The translations under genes and the position numbers were made by a program. From contig NC_054741.1 in the NCBI RefSeq assembly GCF_018143015.1, forward strand, positions 62,059,197-62,123,196: a stretch of DNA of 64,000 nt. Direction: 5' to 3'. The notes under the pieces are model-generated. The model was given only the letters and a program-made list of their open reading frames with translations. It had not been told where the DNA came from and did no database searches. This DNA comes from Lytechinus variegatus (taxonomy: Eukaryota > Echinodermata > Echinoidea > Temnopleuroida > Toxopneustidae). Below, piece by piece: positions 23,100 to 34,216 of the stretch (its first letter is position 1; every line of letters begins with the position of its first letter).

Positions 23100-23790
23100 A
23101 GTCTGATAGGACCCCAAAACTCTAATGTATTTTCCATCAATCAAAATGGAGACATACAGATGGTTTTACTCCCATATGTACTCGGAGATGACAAGACTTA
23201 TTAGGCAGGGAAAATTTCTTCATCCATGTCGTAATTTCCTTCAGCAAGAAATTTATCCACATTGTGCTGCACTCGACCCAGGTGAGGTGAATGGGTACCC
23301 GGTAGGAAGAAATTCCTTGAATGCTTGAGCGCCCGATTAAGGTAGCCGTGCTAAAGCCGGGATAATAATAATAGCAGGGCCTGCTGGGAGAACAGTTTTC
23401 GGAACTGAAGTGGCTACCCTGGGTAAATATGCCATTATATTATTGTTATAATTATTATATCCAGAATGGACATTCATATGGCTTTTTTCCAATGTGTATT
23501 TGAAAATGGCAATTCAATCAACTTTCTTAGCTAAATCATTTCTTACATTGTAAACTTTCAAATGGCTTTTCTCCTGTGTGTGTTTGCTGATGGATAATTA
23601 GATTACTTTTATCAGAAAATTCTATGTCAAATTGTAAACATTTATATCTTGTTTTTGTGTGTATGTGTATTGTACCAAGGTGCTTGGCCAAATGACTTAA
23701 TTTTCCAAATTTTGTTACAACATAAGCATCCATATCGCCATCCTTCATTCAGGTCAGGAACTAATAATTTACATGGTAGGCCTATACCTT
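23100..23790 (-). pseudogene. Decayed C2H2 zinc-finger array
   Basis: Between array exons C and D the minus strand retains finger fragments such as [20 protein letters not shown] (about 23575-23630). It also keeps a PDLNE-type leader remnant near 23750 and a linker-like stretch near 23150-23200. Frames are interrupted and most zinc cysteines are lost. A SINE at 23225-23465 has inserted into it. It is best read as a dead copy of an exon like B. Confidence 0.7.
23225..23465 (+). mobile_element. SINE body copy inside the decayed zinc-finger array
   Basis: It shares with 26310-26580 and 57025-57245 the body starting near CTTCAGCAAGAAATTTATCC. The landmarks AGGTGAATGGGTACC and TAAAGCCGGGATAATAATA follow. 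The tRNA-like head is missing. It ends in an ATTATTGTTATAATTATTA-type tail. Confidence 0.75.
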
Positions 23791-24097
23791 TTCACAACAA
23801 TGGTGCTACTTTCCATCAGTATACTGTTTCATCAGGCTTTGTTGATCCTATTAGGATTTGTTCTCATCTACTCCTATATATCATCAGATTTGAATCACTT
23901 TACTTCAACACATTTCATTTTAAAGATCATAGAAAACGTATTAGTTATTATCATGATGTTATGAAGATTCTTATTAGATTATACATCAGAAAATTCCCAA
24001 TTACAATAGGGTCATTCATATGGTTCTTTCCCTATGTGAAATTTAAGATGATGGGTCAGATCACGTCTGTCAGCCTGTTTTGTTACGCTGTGAACTT

Positions 24098-25104
24098 TTA
24101 TGTCTTTTTCCCAGCATGTGTTAGGAAATGACGGGTAAGATTACTCCGAAGAGAAAATCTTTTCATACAGTATGAACATTCAAAAGGCTTTTCTCCAGTG
24201 TGCGTTCGGAGATGAGCAGTTAGAGTTCTTTTATCAATAAATCTTTTCATGCAATGCTCACATTCATGTGGCTTTTCTCCAGTATGAATTTTGAGGTGCC
24301 TGGTCAAATGATTTTTATTGGTAAATCTATTTTTACATTCCGAACATTCATAGGGCCTTTCTTGTGAATGTGTTCTGAGATGCCTACTTAAACTACTTTC
24401 CTTTATAAATCTCTTGTTACATTCTGAACATTCATACGGCCTTTCTTGGGTATGTACCATGAGATGCCTATTTAAAATGCATTTATTGATAAATCTCTTG
24501 TTACATTCTGAACATTCATACGGCCTTTCTTCTGTATGTATTCTGAAATGCGTAGTTAAATCGCTTTTCTTGACAAATCCCTTTTTACATTCTGAACATT
24601 CATATGGCCTTTCTCCTGAATGTATTCTGAAATGCCTAGTTAAATCATTTTGCTTGACAAATTTCTTGTTACATTCTGAACATTCATACGGCCTTTCTCC
24701 TGAATGTATTCTGAGATGCCTAGTTAAATCGTTTTGCTTGACAAATTTCTTGTCACATTCTGAACATTCATATGGCTTTTCTCCTGTATGAATTCTAAAG
24801 TGTATTGTTAAATCATTTTTCCACAAAAACTTTTTGTTACATTCTGAACACTCATATGGCCTCTCTCCTGTATGTATTCTGAAATGCCTAGTTAGATAAG
24901 TTTTCTTTGAAAATCTCTTTTTACATTCTGAACATTCAAACAGACTTTCTTCATTCAGGTCAGGAACTGAATAACTGTCATAGCATATCTTTCCACAAAA
25001 CTGGCGCATCTTTCCTCCAGAATGAATATTTAGACCAGCTTTCATGCTGCTGTTGTTGGATATACCTTGTTCTATGGAGTCCTGTACATCATTAGCGTAA
25101 TCTC
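24098..25104 (-). CDS. C2H2 zinc-finger array exon C (10 fingers)
   Basis: After an acceptor ending ATCAG (first exon base 25104) the leader reads [16 protein letters not shown]. Then come [20 protein letters not shown] and ten intact C2H2 fingers ending FLTHAGKKT, with a stop at 24098. Fingers 2-8 are strikingly alike ([10 protein letters not shown] and [10 protein letters not shown] cores), so the array expanded by recent internal duplication. Linkers vary between TGERP, SGERP and TQERP. The role is presumably DNA binding; the target is unknown. Downstream, 23980-24090 still shows a decayed finger on the same strand. The exon enters in phase 1, like exons A, B and D. Confidence 0.9.
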
Positions 25105-26170
25105 CTGATAATGAAAGAGAGAAAATTGATTTTTATCAACTCTTCAACTTTGTTCTTAGCTTCATATTATGATTGTGACTGATATCTTGATATCATATAC
25201 AGAGAACATATGAGCCCAAAATGAATATGGCAAAAATGTGTTCCTGATTAGTTATCCCTAAGAAGACCAGTGGAGGGCCGATTTAACCGCCACGTAAAAA
25301 CTCAGATATTGATCTCGCAATCGCAATAAAAATCAGCACTCACATCATCCAAAACATCTAAAATATCGAATAACTGTTCAACTTCAACTTCAAATCTCTT
25401 CTTCAGTAAATGATACTGATCAACACATTGAATTCTAGAATATATCACAAATAGTGCTAATTCTTGATCTAGACATCCTTTTTAAGATGACAAATTTGTT
25501 CTCAAATGTTTAAGAGACTTAAAAGTCGAGCTTTTCATGCTACATGTAAATACTAAGATGGAAGGGGCTCCTAGTCTTGTTCGGGAAGAGATAAATACAT
25601 TGTATGCCATCAATAGAAAAGGAAGTCAAAAAATATATATATTGGCGAGACCCTCAGCTACTTTAATGGGAATCAACCCCTGAAATGACACAAATGCATT
25701 CCATATCAATTCTAAAAACCCTAAACCTAGGTATATAATCCATGCTTATAAATGGAAGTTCGATAATTTATACTCATAGAAGCAGCATCCATATGGCACT
25801 CACTGCATTATACATTTTGGACATGTTCATGATTAGTCTAGATACATGTACATGTATATAACTGGTATGAACATTTTCCTCTCTTGTTTAAGATTACTGC
25901 AGTGTAAAATTCACTTCATTGATAAGAGTTGATATTTAAAAATGGCATTCAAGTGTTGATTCTATGTGTCCTACACATCACTGTACATATCTAAATGTAC
26001 ATATATTTTCACTCTACGATGTTTCATACAAAATTTTTCCAATATATTGCATGTCCGAGAATTGTTTGATAAAAATATAACAACAAATGAAGTGTAATCT
26101 TGCAAGTTTTGGGGTAGAATATACCCAATGCCAAGAAATCTTTTGTAGGCAGTATGAAAATATGACCATG
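25105..26170. other. Spacer between zinc-finger exons B and C
   Basis: AT-rich non-coding DNA. I see no gene or complete repeat. From about 26175 to 26305 decayed finger sequence of the exon B array resumes on the minus strand. Confidence 0.5.
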
Positions 26171-26309
26171 GCTCAGTGTGAAGAATCATTTTTGGATTTT
26201 CTCCCAAATGTTTAGAAATGTGGAGTCAGATTTCTTATGGAATTTCCTTAAACATTCTTGCAGCTTAATCTCCTGTGTGTTCCCAGATGGTTCATCAGAA
26301 AACCATTAT

Positions 26310-26580
26310 GGGTGCGTCGTAGACTAGTGGTTCTGACTCTCGCCTTTGAAACAGAGGGCCGTGGGTTTGAATCGTAGCCATGGCGTGTTTTCCGTCAGCA
26401 AGAAATCTATCCACACTGCTGCACTCAAACCAGATGAGATGAATGGGTACCCGGCAGGAATAATTCCTTGTATGTACTGAGCGGTGATGGTAGCTCGAGC
26501 TAAAGCCGGGATAATAATAGCAGCGCTTTGTATCCTCAGGAAAAAGCGCTTGATAAATCCAGCTATTATTGTTATTATAA
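26310..26580 (+). mobile_element. Full-length tRNA-derived SINE
   Basis: This is the best SINE copy in the window. The tRNA-like head has an A-box-like TAGACTAGTGGTT and a B-box-like GGGTTTGAATCG. The body holds AGATGAATGGGTACCCGGC and TAAAGCCGGGATAATAAT, and the 3' end is TATTATTGTTATTATAA. It lies in the decayed tail of the exon B finger array. Copies or pieces recur at 23225-23465 and 57025-57245, and a short tail near 58465-58555. Confidence 0.85.
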
Positions 26581-26714
26581 AACATTGTAATGAATGATTG
26601 TCAAGAAAATGCCCTTGTGCGCAAGACAAATATGACACAATATCATACCATTACCATAAAATTGCCCTCTTACATACCTCAACATCTTTTTGAAAGGATC
26701 TACATGTGACAAAA

Positions 26715-27529
26715 TCAAATGCAAACATTTTCTTCTGCATGTTTTCGGAGATGACTATTCAGGTTACCTTGGGCTGAGTATCTTTTATTGCAGTGCGGAC
26801 ATTCAAATGGCTTTTCTCCTGTGTGTGTTCGGATGTGACAGGTTAGAATACTATGTTGAGAAAATCTTTTCATACAGTATGAACATTCATATGGCTTGAC
26901 CCCTGTATGTGTTCGGAGATGACGGGAAAGGATGCTTTGCTGAGCAAATCTTTTCATGCAGTGTGAACATTCGTATGGCCTTTCTCCCGTATGTGTTCGG
27001 ATGTGTTGAGTCAGATACACTTTGGTGGAAAATCTCTTATCACAGTGTGGACATTCGAATGGCTTTTCTCCCGTGTGTCTTTGGAGATGGCTAGTCAGAT
27101 TACATTTTACGGAAAACTTCTTCCTACAGATCGAACATTCATACGGCTTTTCTCCTGTGTGTATTTGCAGATGGCGATTCAAAACACTTTCTTGGCTAAA
27201 TCTCTTCTTGCACTGTGAGCATTCGAATGGCTTTTCCCCACTGTGTGTGCGCTGATGGATGATTAAATTAGTTTTATCAGAAAATCCTTTGTTACATTGT
27301 GAACATTCGTATAGCTTTTCTTTAGTATGTATGCTGATATGCCTGGTCATATCACTTTTCTTGAACGGTCTTTCTTCATTCAGGTCAGGAACTGAATAAC
27401 TGTCGTGGCATATCTTTCCACAAAACCGGCGCATCTTTCCTCCAGAATGTACGTTTAGATCGGCTTTCTTGATACCGTCGCTGGATATACCCTGTTCTAT
27501 GGAATCTTGTACAGCATTAGCGTCACCTC
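26715..27529 (-). CDS. C2H2 zinc-finger array exon B (7 fingers)
   Basis: After the acceptor CACTACCAG (first exon base 27529) the leader reads [36 protein letters not shown], then PDLNEERPFKKSDMTRH, follow. That last part is a first finger which has lost its cysteine half. Seven complete fingers follow, from YECSQCNKGFSDKTNL to FECPHCNKRYSAQGNL, with a stop after ENVCI at 26715. The leader is close to that of exon C (VPDLNEE is shared exactly), so B and C are duplicates with independently diverged arrays. Finger residues at the base-contacting helix differ from those of C, suggesting different DNA targets; the target itself is unknown. Confidence 0.9.
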
Positions 27530-29755
27530 CTGGTAGTGAAAGAGACAAAAATTTCACGTGTGACATACCCTTGTAGGAAATGAAAGTTTTGATGACTCTA
27601 TTTGACAGAACGAATAAAAATTAATTTTATCATTCCCTAAATAAAAATGTATGTCCACTTGATCTGCATAGTGAAGCACATAGGGAAAGATGATTACTAA
27701 TGCCTTCTGGCCTATTTGAGGATCCTGTACCAAATTTTAAATCTAAATTTCATTGGATTTCTGTTGTGTGCTGTCACTGCCTTGCACCTGAAAATAGGCT
27801 TATTCTCTGAAAACTTGTTCAAAAGTTATGCAACATTTTAAAGAAGTTTAATCTAAACAAATGTATCACTTTTTTGTGTATGCTAGGGATGTTCTGTTGC
27901 TTGTTCGACATTTGAGAAATTAAATTTTTTTCTTAGATCATAGCCAGAAGGCAGCTGGGTCTTGTTTTGTAATGCATTGTTGGATGATTTATTTTATTTG
28001 TTTACCAACTCAAAGGATAGTAAGCATGTAATGTTCTGTTGTTGTTTTTTAACTTGAGTTAAACCTGTATTAGTGGCCAGTCTTTACAGGCCACCAAAAC
28101 TGTCTCCCGTTTGAATGGAATATGTGTCAGAGAACCTGAATATGAAGGCCACCTGTATACAGCATCCCTGAGGTGGCCTCAAGACATGTTTGGCTGTCTC
28201 TGTAAATGCTTCAAAGTGCCAATAGAAAAGAGTGAAGGGACCAACTTTAACCATGATCCACATGGGGTAATGCATTGATTTTCAAATTTAAATTGTGATA
28301 AGCTCCTACATGTAAGAAAGGCAGCCTCAATAAGCGATACAATTCCTAATCAATAAACTGAAATCTGTCTGCAAGGCAGTCACACCCAAATGAGTATTTC
28401 TCAAGTATTTCATCGCTTGTTTGAAGAGACAGCCTTCAAGGTAAAGTTTTATCAATCAGAACAAAGGTAAATTTGCCCAGGTTGAGGGTGATGTCTCCCA
28501 AGCTGCTGGAGAAGAGGAAAGCATGCTCCCATACCCTAGAATAGGACACACAGCAGCATCTACATGTATGCTCGTTGCCTAATGAAGTCCAGCAGTAGTG
28601 GACGAAACATCGCTTTCCTACGTTTGAACCATCATGAGACTGATTAAACTCTTCAACTTCAGGCTAGACCGTGCATCAAGCAGCGTTAAGCTGAGACTGT
28701 CCCACAGTTGTGAAGGAGCAGCAAAGTAATCCAATGCTGCATAAAGATGATGCCAGATCAAGAATATGCAAAAGCTACAGAACTCCTGGATGGGAGATTT
28801 AGAGACAGCTTTAAAAGTTGGAAAGGCCTGGCTAATGAGAGTGACTGACACAGTTTTTACAAATAACAGTAAGCAACTGAAGGAATGCGAAGCACAGAAA
28901 CATGATGGTGAGAGCATTGGGTATCATACAAGAGACAAGTTTGAGACAAGGTGAGGTTAATTGAGAAGCTATTCTCTGAGACCCAAGTTAAATGCATTTG
29001 TGACTCGTTAAGACCACCTATTAAACATATATAATATCATTGCACATGTGAAGAGTGCTACTGAAGAGGTAGGGGATCCTGTCTACAGAGAATGAGTAAG
29101 GATCACCAGATGGTTGTAGCTTCGAAACAACAAAAAGACACCTTCCTAATCCTTTCATCACCAACATCATCAGAAGTCAAACTTATCAACTTGTCTCAAT
29201 TCACTGACATGTATCATCCATGGTGTAACTCATGGGTTCACACCAGAATCTGTATCTCTTCTGGATATGTCTCTGATCACTCTGGACAAGTAGATCAAGT
29301 CAAGAATTTCTGAAAGCTCATGGGAATAGAATATCTCTATGAAGAAAATAGAGGCATATCTGTATCCACAGAGAGCAATCAAGGAAAAGGATATTAATTT
29401 AGCAGTGGAACTCTGCAGACTACAAAGATTTAAGCTTAGCCTAAATTGATGAGTAACAACCTTGCTGTTGTGCAATCCATACCAGTTGATGAGAGAGCTA
29501 AGAATTTGACTGGAATGGATTTGAATCATAATACCCTTCTAGCTGATCTTGCCTGTAGATATCAGCTGGAATGTTGAAGCAGATTGCTTTGCTTAAAAGA
29601 TATCATCGAAGAACGAAACCTCTCACAAGACAAGGATTGTTACGTGAGGGTTCAGAATAATTCTATCAGAAAACCTTGCTTACAAGGAAAACATGTATCT
29701 TTTCATTCATTTGTAAGTGTTGCAGATGATCATTCAGAGGACTGGTCTCAGGAAA
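27530..29755. other. Spacer between zinc-finger exons A and B
   Basis: This 2.2-kb stretch lies between two array exons. It holds AT-rich sequence and a few short open frames without recognisable motifs. I see no RNA gene or complete transposon. Confidence 0.5.
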
Positions 29756-30732
29756 TTACTTGTCACTGTATGCTGTGTGAGTTTTGAGGTGACGATTAAG
29801 TGTGCTTTTTTGAGAAAAAGTTTTTTTACACAATGAGCATTCGTATGGCTTTTCTCCTGTGTGCGTTCGAAAATGTTCAGTGAGACCATGTTTATCGCAA
29901 AATCTTCTCTGGCAGAGAGAACATTCATGTTGTTTTTTTCTTTTGTGTATTCGGAGATGACGGGTCAACTTGTGCTTTTGAGGAAACGATTCCTTACAGT
30001 GTGAACATTCATATACTGCTAACTTTCCTTTATGTGAGAGGAAATGTCGGGTCAGATTGCTTTTTTTAGCAAACATCTTCCCACAGAGTGAACATTCATA
30101 CGGCCTTTCTTTGGTATGCGTTCTAAGATGTACCAGCAGTTGGTTTTTCTGAGGAAATCCCTTGTTACACTGTGAACATTGATATGGCCTTTCTCCTGTG
30201 TGTGTTCGGAGATGGAGGGTCAGAACACACTTTTGAGAAAATCTTTTTATACAGTAAGGACATTCATAGGGCTTTTCTCCTGTGTGCGTACGGAGATGAC
30301 AAGTCAGGCTACTTTTAACGGAAAATCCTTTCTTGCAGTGTATACATTCAAATGGCTTTTCCTTTGTATGGGTTCTCAGATGAACAATCAGATGATGCTT
30401 CTGAGAAAATCCCTTGGAACAGTAACCACAGTCATACACTTTTCCTCCGGTGTGTGTTGGGGAATGACCAGTCAAAACGCTTTTTGGAGGAAAACTTTTT
30501 TCAGAGAGTGAACGCTCACATGATCCAACTCCTGTTTGCAGTTGAACATCACTTTCACAAAAAATTTCATCATAGCTACATATATTTGCTCTCAAGCTCA
30601 CGTCAGCAGGAACTTTTTTCTGACTTAAATACTGAGGCTTCTTTCCTCCAGTACGTGAGTTAAGATGGAATTCACCACAACTGTCCATGGACATACCTTG
30701 TTCTATTGCCTCCTGATCATATTCAGCACCAT
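29756..30732 (-). CDS. C2H2 zinc-finger array exon A (8 fingers)
   Basis: After the acceptor TACTACCAG (first exon base 30732) the leader reads DGAEYDQEAIEQGMSMDSCG. A 90-residue linker and a degenerate finger without its cysteine pair (SEKSFPPKSVLTGHSPTH) follow. Then come eight intact fingers from YDCGYCSKGFSQ to YECSLCKKTFSQ, and a stop after THTAYSDK at 29756. It is the array nearest to the two upstream exons (32026-32118 and 32873-33473) and joins them in phase, so it is the default 3' exon if the locus makes one simple transcript. It is presumably a nuclear DNA-binding regulator. Confidence 0.9.
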
Positions 30733-31299
30733 CTGGTAGTAAAAGAAAGAGAAATTCATATCATTTGGACTTTGATATACATGTACATATCACTGCAAAG
30801 GTAAGGAAACAATTAGTAATTTTTTTTTTAAACGTGAAAGTTGACATGAATTACGACAAAAGCCATTACTGATGACTTTTTTATGCAAATGAAAAGATCA
30901 TACCTACATACTTGCAAATACAAAGGGACAATAACAGTGTTTTTTTCTTTCTTTAATCTCCAATTTTTTGTAATGACAGTGTACTCACGCATGACACAAT
31001 TTGACACACCCTTCATGAAAGGACTTGTGCTTTTTATTCTATTAAGAAAAGGAACTGTGTACCTTGTCTTTGTAAACACATTTGGCAAAGAATTTTTTCC
31101 CTACCTGTTGGTGCAATGTTTGACATATAAATTTCTAAAACACTCCAAGAATCAAACCTTGGTAATAAAGTGTTATGTTTGACAGATTAAAAAGAACACA
31201 TCACTACTAGGATCAAAATTTGGTGATTAGATTATGATAAAGGAAAGGGCAAACCTCCCATTTGATTTGTGCTTGAAGAGCATTTCAATTCCCCTTTAA

Positions 31300-31969
31300 C
31301 CCTAAATAACAGACTGGGCTATTTTGACGCCTAAGAAGACATCAATCATAATGAACATTGGCACACGCGTTACCCATGGAATAATCTACAAAACTATTAG
31401 GTCAAATTCTGTGAAAAATCTCATTGCTTATTAATTATGTTTCATGCCAATTTATGCATAAAATCAAAATTTTTCCCTAATTAACTAAATAATGCCTCTA
31501 AGATGCTAATTTTTGGTTCACAAACTTTTTAAAGGAATCTGATCAACTGAACTTTAAAAAATCTCAACATTACATTTATTTTCTAAATTATTATTTCCTA
31601 AATTTCTTATGTATTTCTTTGTTTTTGGAAATCTGGAAATTGCTGGGGATTTTATTTTGACCATAAACAAATGGAAATAATTGATTTTGATCAGTAAAAG
31701 GAAAAATAATGATACTTTTATGAATTTTGGCTAAAAACATTTGCATTGAATTAGTACATGAATTCATATTTTGGAGCAATTTTTGGTTTGCATGTTCTTA
31801 CGATATTTTGCGTGTTTTCGGAACTGCATACCATGGTCTCAAAAGTTGCACGAGACTTGAAAGTAAAAAGTCAGCGAGCGCAGCTGTCAAAAAAACTTGC
31901 ACAGCGGATTTATCACGTAAAATTGTCCAGCAGTGGGCTGAATCAGCCCCCCCCCCAGTGTTTTTAGGA
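31300..31969. mobile_element. Non-autonomous piggyBac-like element, copy 2
   Basis: A 670-bp element is bounded by TTAA (31296-31299 and 31970-31973). The ends are CCCTAAATAACAGACTGGG and, inverted, TCCTAAAAACACTGGG. It is homologous to 4227-4992 but inverted: the stretch encoding LADFLLSSLVQLLRP here corresponds to LTEFLLSSLAQLLRP there, as DNA similarity only. It lies in the intron between exon 2 and array exon A of the zinc-finger locus. Confidence 0.75.
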
Positions 31970-32025
31970 TTAAGGGATAACAAGTGGTGAAATTCAATAC
32001 ATGTATGTCAGATTGTTACATTTAC

Positions 32026-32118
32026 CTTTTAGTGAGGGTTGTTCTGAATCCTTCCAAACTCCAACACAACTTGTTCCAGGTTGACAAGTTGAATCATCTG
32101 TTACTGCCTTGATTTTCC
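32026..32118 (-). CDS. Zinc-finger locus, upstream exon 2 (31 codons)
   Basis: A 93-nt exon lies between acceptor CATTTCAG and donor AAAG/GTAAAT on the minus strand. It reads KIKAVTDDSTCQPGTSCVGV, then WKDSEQPSLK. It takes one base from exon 1 to complete a glycine codon and ends with one base. That is exactly what each of the four zinc-finger exons needs (G+AT or G+GA). The frame has no stop. No domain is recognised; it looks like a flexible linker. Confidence 0.75.
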
Positions 32119-32872
32119 CTGAAATGATACATCATTACTCTCAGACTAGATCATTGTACGCATTCATTGGATTTAATTTTCTTTTTGTGTGATGTTTCTG
32201 TTTAAAGATGTTATAACCCGAAATGTAGCCTCTGTTCACAATTTATGCTTTGTGCTGGTGATGCAGTCTATGCAGGGCTGCCAACTTTAATTGTGAAAAT
32301 ATCCTATTCTCTATTTTTTTTGTTATCCTAGTTTCAAGCCTACAATTCTATTTCTCTTTCAAATTTTGAAAAACATCCCAAATACCATCATACTAATAAA
32401 AGTTTTAAAAATCCTATTTTAGGGTAGAAATCCTATTCAGTGTCATTTTCCCTTAAAAATCCTACTAAATATGATGAAATCCTACTAAGTGGCAGCTCTG
32501 TCTATGTACACATTGGGCAGGATTCCCCCACTTGCAACTTGGTAGGAGTCTCTTTGATAAAAGAGACCCATGCCCAAGAGCTGCTTACGGAAGGAGAACT
32601 TGTAGTCTCTGAAATATATCAACAAAGTCTTAAACATTACTCTTCACTTTATACCTTGGCAACCTCACTCTTGTACATATAAGAATCGACCCACCATTGA
32701 CTTGGACTTAACCTTGAACTACTTTTACATCCTCTGACATTACACTTGCTCAAAATGGCAAATGAAATCGGAAAACTATAGCAGTCAACGATTCCAGGAC
32801 TCTAAACTGTGATTGTGTATATTATGTACACAAAAAAAATAATGAAAATTTGTGAAAAGCTATATTTTGTAC

Positions 32873-33473
32873 CTCTATCATCGGACATCCATCCATCTGC
32901 TAAACCGTCAAAGTGTGCCTCCTTCTGTCCCTCCTCGTCTTCTTTCTCCTCCATCCATCCTTCATCTGTGAAACCAGCAGTGTGTGTCTCATCCTGCACA
33001 TCTCTTCTCTCATCCATCCAACCTTCATCTGTGAAATGATATATCTCCTCCTCTTCTTTCTCCTCCTCCCCTTCCGGCACTTCTTGCTTTATCATGATCA
33101 TGTCTGTATCATCTTCTTGCTTAATCCTGATCATGTGTGGATCATCTTCTTGCTTAATCATGATTGTGTCTGTATTATCAACTTCCTTGATCCTGATGTC
33201 TGTATCATCTTCTTGCTTAATCCTTATTATGTCTGTATTATCATCCTCCTTAATCCTGATCATGTTCGCTTCATCTCCTTGCTTAATCATGATTATGTCT
33301 GGATTAACAACTTCCTTGATCCTGATGTTTGTATCATCTTCTTGCTTAATCCTTATTATGTCTGTATTATCAACTTCCTTGATCCTGATCATGTCAGTAT
33401 CATCTTCTTGCTTAATCATGATCAAGTTCGTATCATCTTCTTGTTTGATTCTAATCATGTTGGCATCTGCGAT
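32873..33473 (-). CDS. Zinc-finger locus, acidic IKQE-repeat exon
   Basis: This exon runs from acceptor TTTTGACAG (first base 33473) to donor AGAG/GTACAA, 601 nt, ending in phase 1. From MIRIKQEDDT it encodes twelve repeats of about ten residues built on I-K-[QE]-x-[DV]. Seven are IKQE, a match to the SUMO-attachment consensus (hydrophobic-K-x-E). An EEEKEEEE block and three GWM units (TDEGWMDERRD, TDEGWMEEKED, LADGWMSDDRG) follow. It resembles the acidic N-terminal regions of other invertebrate zinc-finger proteins and may be a sumoylated or co-regulator-binding segment; that role is inferred. Translation may start at the methionine at 33458 or in an earlier exon: the acceptor and the in-frame IADAN before it suggest another exon upstream, which I cannot place. 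Confidence 0.8.
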
Positions 33474-34165
33474 CTGTCAAAAGAATAAAAGCATTTAAGA
33501 TTTCAAGTAAAAATGAGGTTAGTTCATGCCACTGTTACCAATGTTATCCTTATGATACAGGTAGGCCTACATGGACATTACAAAATCATATCTAATTTAA
33601 ACAAATTGGTCAAGAGAACATGGAATCAAAAGACATGAATGGAGGAAATATGGGAAAAGGACGATGCAGTTCAAGGTCGGGAAATCCAGAGAAGATGGGC
33701 TAATTCACTGTCTTTTGAATTAATTTTCAATCTTTCCATTAATGTATGTTGTATATTTTTATTTTTATCTGGTATAATACATATTATCTATCATTATCTA
33801 AAATAGGCATATAAACAGAGAGGTAAACGCAAAAATCTAATAGAGAATTTCATCCCAAGAAGTTAAGTATAAATGCCAAATTCACTGCCTAATCCCCATG
33901 TAAATATTTAATTGAGATGCAATTTGTCATTAACATTTTCGATTGGAATGAGGTTGGATTCTTTTCTTCAAGAAAAAAGGCCGGAGACAGCATCCCTTTT
34001 TCACCGTTACGCACGAGCTATGTGAACATCCGGGTACTTCTGCAAATCAAGACCTATCGAGCAATGGCCGACCACGCTCCGCGCAATCACAGACGTTAAG
34101 TACGCGCGCCTAAGGCGACTCCGCACTCTAGCGTAATTAGTATACATCTTTACGACTATGAGATC
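33474..34165. other. Upstream flank of the zinc-finger locus
   Basis: It presumably contains the first exon and promoter of the minus-strand zinc-finger gene. The GC-richer patch at about 34000-34135 is the likeliest 5' end. No start codon with a clear donor could be assigned. Confidence 0.35.
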
Positions 34166-34216
34166 CCCACAGGCAGGATGGTTGCACTAGTTCACTGCAA
34201 CCATCTTGCCTGTGGG
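34166..34216. repeat. 21-bp hairpin with 9-nt loop
   Basis: CCCACAGGCAGGATGGTTGC and its partner GCAACCATCTTGCCTGTGGG are part of two 21-base arms (34166-34186 and 34196-34216). They pair with a single G/T wobble around the loop CTAGTTCAC. Related single-arm sequence GGATGGTTGCAGTGAAC recurs near 34742. It could be a tiny foldback, an end relic of a MITE, or a transcribed hairpin. Confidence 0.7.

Noticed and set aside
22315-27255. Plus-strand open frames across the zinc-finger exons
   Set aside because: Antisense shadows of C2H2 arrays, recognisable by the repeated [17 protein letters not shown] pattern from the linker and YECSEC codons.
32913-33498. Long open frames of 134-191 codons on the plus strand with repeated LILIMSVSSSCL-type hydrophobic units
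   Set aside because: They are the antisense of the IKQE-repeat exon; the repeat period is the same and the minus-strand frame has splice sites and a sensible protein.
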